The notes under the pieces are model-generated. The model ran no database searches, was not told where the DNA came from, and saw nothing but the letters and a program-made list of their open reading frames with translations. From Fimenecus sp045593645 (lineage in GTDB: Bacteria > Bacillota > Clostridia > Oscillospirales > Acutalibacteraceae), in NCBI GenBank assembly GCA_045593645.1, contig JAZNWZ010000088.1, positions 1 to 17,645 on the forward strand: DNA of 17,645 bases, written 5' to 3'. This document shows positions 15,570 to 17,645 of the stretch, one piece after another. Each line of letters begins with the position of its first letter. Position 1 is the first letter of the stretch. Position numbers and translations under genes: made by a program.

Positions 15570-15600
15570 AAAAGCCGTTTCTTTTGAAACGGCTTTTCTT
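15570..15600. terminator. Rho-independent terminator after tRNA-Arg, probably bidirectional
   Basis: A perfect 12-bp stem (AAAAGCCGTTTC / GAAACGGCTTTT, 15570-15597) encloses a TTTT loop, with CTTTTATTTC after it on the plus strand. On the minus strand the arm also ends in a T-run, so it can serve the convergent methyltransferase gene, whose stop lies next to it. Confidence 0.95.
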
Positions 15601-16185
15601 TTATTTCTTTACTCCTGAAACAATATAAATATCTTCTTCGTCAATTACTGTGTCAACTGCAAAATACTTTTCTTCCATTTGTGCTAACTCTGTTGCAGGG
15701 ATAAGTCCTTTAGAAACATTTTTTGCACAACCTGAATGGTGTTTATCGAGTTGTGCTCTGCCCATATCGTGAGCAATTGTTAGTCTGCCACCTTCATTTA
15801 TGCAATTCTGTAAATTCTCTATTACCTTTTCAGGTGCAATAAAATGTGGAAAAGCATTAAATACCATTATTCTGCTTACTTTTTCATTAAGCTTTAAGGT
15901 TTCAATATCGGTACAATAAAACTCTGTGTCTTCCCTTTTGTATTTTGTTTCTGCAATAGCAAGCATATTTTTTGAAAAATCTGTTCCAATAATTTTCTTG
16001 ACTTTTCGTTCAATATAAAAAGGAAACAAAACCCCTGTGCCACAAGCAACATCTAAAACTGTTTCGTTTTCATATATTTTTGAAATATCTAAAATCTTGT
16101 TAATCTTTGCGTTGTCTATTATTAAATTTTTATCCCAATTTTCTGCTAACGAGTCAAAAAACTCAACAATTTGTTCTTTTTTCAT
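15601..16185 (-). CDS. Class I SAM-dependent methyltransferase
   Basis: This 194-residue cytoplasmic enzyme has a Rossmann-like methyltransferase fold. Motif I is VLDVACGTGVLFPFYIE (about 43-59), motif II is IIGTDFSKNMLAIA (about 65-78), a motif III-like FYCTDIETL follows, and motif IV is IMVFNAFPHFIAP, followed by GGRLTIAHD. The overall pattern is UbiE/Methyltransf_11-like. The insert DKHHSGCAKNVS near residue 147 carries adjacent His and Cys residues, unusual enough to suggest metal or cofactor contact or a specific acceptor. The substrate is unknown. The ATG has AAGGTG upstream (16191-16196) and a TATAAT at 16214-16219 on the minus strand, with no good -35. The gene stands alone, convergent with tRNA-Arg and divergent from the GH2 gene. 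Confidence 0.88.
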   Translation of the reverse strand: MKKEQIVEFFDSLAENWDKNLIIDNAKINKILDISKIYENETVLDVACGTGVLFPFYIERKVKKIIGTDFSKNMLAIAETKYKREDTEFYCTDIETLKLNEKVSRIMVFNAFPHFIAPEKVIENLQNCINEGGRLTIAHDMGRAQLDKHHSGCAKNVSKGLIPATELAQMEEKYFAVDTVIDEEDIYIVSGVKK

Positions 16186-16213
16186 TTCTTCACCTTGTTT
16201 TTGTCTTTAATAA

Positions 16214-16219
16214 ATTATA
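16214..16219 (-). promoter_or_regulatory. Candidate -10 element for the methyltransferase gene
   Basis: TATAAT on the minus strand, about 29 bp before the start codon. The -35 region at 17 bp spacing reads TTTATT, which is weak. A small imperfect palindrome, ACAAAATTTGT at 16222-16232, lies in the spacer. Confidence 0.45.
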
Positions 16220-16267
16220 TCACAAAATTTGTACTAAATAAACACAAGAATTTACTTTTGCCAAATA

Positions 16268-16296
16268 TTGAAAAATATACCATAAAAGTTTATAAT
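16268..16296 (+). promoter_or_regulatory. Near-consensus promoter of the GH2 gene
   Basis: TTGAAA (16268-16273) and a perfect TATAAT (16291-16296) are separated by 17 bp. A GGAGG at 16315-16319 and the ATG at 16326 follow. I found no clear catabolite-response (cre) palindrome in the 140-bp divergent intergenic region. Confidence 0.82.
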
Positions 16297-16325
16297 AGTA
16301 ATGATAACTTTAACGGAGGTTTATT

Positions 16326-17645
16326 ATGAGAAAAATTAACGTAATTAATGAAAACTGGTTGTTTTCTAAAAGCGCTAAATCTGCTCCTGCAACTCTCCCT
16401 ACTGATTGGGAACAACTTAACTTGCCTTTTACTTGGAATGGCAAAGACGGTCAAGATGGTGGCAACGACTATTATCGTGGCACTTGCTATTTTGCAAAAG
16501 AAATTAAGGCTTCAGATTTACCTGAAGGCGCAGTAAAATATCTTCAATTTGATGGTGTTAACTCATCTTGCGTAGTTTACTGGAATGGTAAAGAAATCAC
16601 AAAGCACGACGGTGGTTATTCAACTTTCAGAGTTCAAATTAAAGATATTAAGGATGCTAACTTGCTTGTTGTTGCAGTTGATAACTCTGCAAACGACAGA
16701 GTTTATCCACAAAATGCAGACTTTACATTCTACGGTGGTATTTACCGTGATGTAAGCGTTGTTGCAGTTCCTGAAAATCACTTTGACCTTGATTATTATG
16801 GTGCACCTGGTATTATGGTTACACCTGAAATTAACGGCGCAGATGCTAATGTTACAATTAAAACATTCTTAAAGGCAGAAAACAACTGCACTGTTAAATA
16901 TGAAATTACTGCAGACGGTGAAGTTATTGCTACTGCTGAAGGTAACGACGAAGTTACTGTTAAAATCGAAAATGTTCACCTTTGGGACGGTTTAAAAGAC
17001 CCATATCTTTATACTGCAAAGGCCACTCTTATTTGTGATGGTGCAGAAGTTGACCAAGTTTCAGCTCGTTTTGGTTGCCGTACATTCAAAATTGACCCTG
17101 AAAAAGGATTTATCCTCAATGGTCGTGAATATCCACTTCGTGGTGTATCTCGTCATCAAGACAGACCTGATGTTGGTAATGCTCTTACACCTGATATGCA
17201 CAAGGAAGACCTTGATTTAATCGTTGAAATGGGCGCTAACACAATTCGTCTTGCTCACTATCAACACTCACAAGTTTTCTATGACCTTTGCGACGAAGCA
17301 GGTCTTGTGCTTTGGGCTGAAATTCCATATATTTCAAGCCATATGCCAACAGGTTATGACAACACAATTTCACAAATGAAAGAGCTTGTTAGCCAAAACT
17401 ACAACCACCCATCAATTGTTGTTTGGGGTCTTTCAAACGAAATTACAATTGCAGGTTCAAATCCAAATCTTATTAAAAACCATGAAGATTTGAACAATTT
17501 AGTACACGAAATGGACAAAACTCGTCTTACCACTATTGCTGCAGTTTCAATGTGCTCACCTGACGACCCATATGTTCATATTTCTGATGTTGTTTCATAC
17601 AACCACTACTTTGGTTGGTACGGTGGCGACACAAGTATGAATGGT
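16326..17645 (+). CDS. Glycoside hydrolase family 2, beta-galactosidase-like, 3'-truncated by window end
   Basis: The first 440 residues of a GH2 enzyme are present; the gene runs off the window. There is no signal peptide, so it should be cytoplasmic. An N-terminal jelly-roll sugar-binding domain (about 1-150, with YYRGTCYFAKEI and FYGGIYRDVSV) is followed by an immunoglobulin-like domain (about 160-255) and the TIM barrel from about 260. The barrel has the family signature GVSRHQDRPD (273-282), MGANTIRLAHYQHSQVFYDL (302-321), LVLWAEIPYI (327-336) and the acid/base glutamate E372 in VVWGLSNEI. The nucleophile glutamate lies beyond the window. The motifs favour beta-galactosidase, but beta-glucuronidase and other GH2 activities share much of this region. 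It has its own strong promoter and a GGAGG site, and may be the first gene of an operon for beta-linked sugars. Confidence 0.93.
   Translation, partial: MRKINVINENWLFSKSAKSAPATLPTDWEQLNLPFTWNGKDGQDGGNDYYRGTCYFAKEIKASDLPEGAVKYLQFDGVNSSCVVYWNGKEITKHDGGYSTFRVQIKDIKDANLLVVAVDNSANDRVYPQNADFTFYGGIYRDVSVVAVPENHFDLDYYGAPGIMVTPEINGADANVTIKTFLKAENNCTVKYEITADGEVIATAEGNDEVTVKIENVHLWDGLKDPYLYTAKATLICDGAEVDQVSARFGCRTFKIDPEKGFILNGREYPLRGVSRHQDRPDVGNALTPDMHKEDLDLIVEMGANTIRLAHYQHSQVFYDLCDEAGLVLWAEIPYISSHMPTGYDNTISQMKELVSQNYNHPSIVVWGLSNEITIAGSNPNLIKNHEDLNNLVHEMDKTRLTTIAAVSMCSPDDPYVHISDVVSYNHYFGWYGGDTSMNG

Noticed and set aside
15495..15600. Integrated element using tRNA-Arg(CCT) as attachment site
   Set aside because: tRNA genes are common integration targets, but there is no integrase, no repeated tRNA 3' end in the window and no change of gene style downstream.
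16186..16325. Catabolite-response (cre) operator for the GH2 gene
   Set aside because: I looked for a TGNAANCGNTNNCA-like palindrome near the promoter and found none; the ACAAAATTTGT at 16222 is too short and AT-rich to call.

Overview
The window is an ordinary-looking chromosomal segment of an AT-rich, low-GC Gram-positive bacterium, most likely an anaerobic clostridium (Oscillospiraceae/Ruminococcaceae-like). I infer this from AGGAGG-type ribosome binding sites on nearly every gene, textbook sigma-A promoters, a short ProB without a PUA domain, a TSCPD-domain small protein, lipoproteins with short TDE-x-G repeats, and cytoplasmic glycoside hydrolases of families 13 and 2. I see no phage genes, transposase, integrase, CRISPR array or defence cassette. 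All 15 visible stop codons are TAA.

Layout. Positions 1-2198 (+) hold the 3' part of glnS (glutaminyl-tRNA synthetase) and a four-helix membrane protein ending in a strikingly regular Ala/Lys heptad coil. Both end at a bidirectional terminator (2218-2249) shared with the convergent prfB. Positions 2260-6382 (-) hold, in transcription order, proB, proA and an unknown membrane-anchored protein (a proline biosynthesis operon with an extra third gene), a terminator, then prfB (release factor 2, encoded without the usual programmed frameshift).

A divergent promoter pair (6412-6518) separates this from a long plus-strand series, 6567-15460: a PLP aminotransferase, rsmA (16S rRNA dimethyltransferase), a TSCPD protein, cca (tRNA nucleotidyltransferase), a GH13 alpha-glucan hydrolase, a seven-repeat beta-propeller lipoprotein, a polytopic membrane protein and a SurA/PrsA-like lipoprotein. 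Spacing in this series is -8 to about 37 bp with no terminator inside, so it may be one operon. An internal promoter probably lies at the GH13/lipoprotein junction, where a perfect inverted repeat overlaps it. A strong hairpin without a T-tract and then tRNA-Arg(CCT) close the series, ending at a clear terminator (15570-15600).

The last part has a minus-strand SAM methyltransferase and, divergent from it behind a near-consensus promoter, a GH2 beta-galactosidase-like gene cut by the window end.

Functionally the window mixes translation and RNA maturation (GlnRS, RF2, RsmA, CCA enzyme, tRNA-Arg), proline synthesis, intracellular oligosaccharide breakdown and several uncharacterised envelope proteins. 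I found no clear novel multi-gene system. The parts most worth a second look are the envelope proteins of unknown role (heptad-tail membrane protein, proBA-linked anchored protein, propeller lipoprotein), the TSCPD protein wedged between two RNA-processing genes, the frameshift-free prfB, and the palindrome at 12081-12098.
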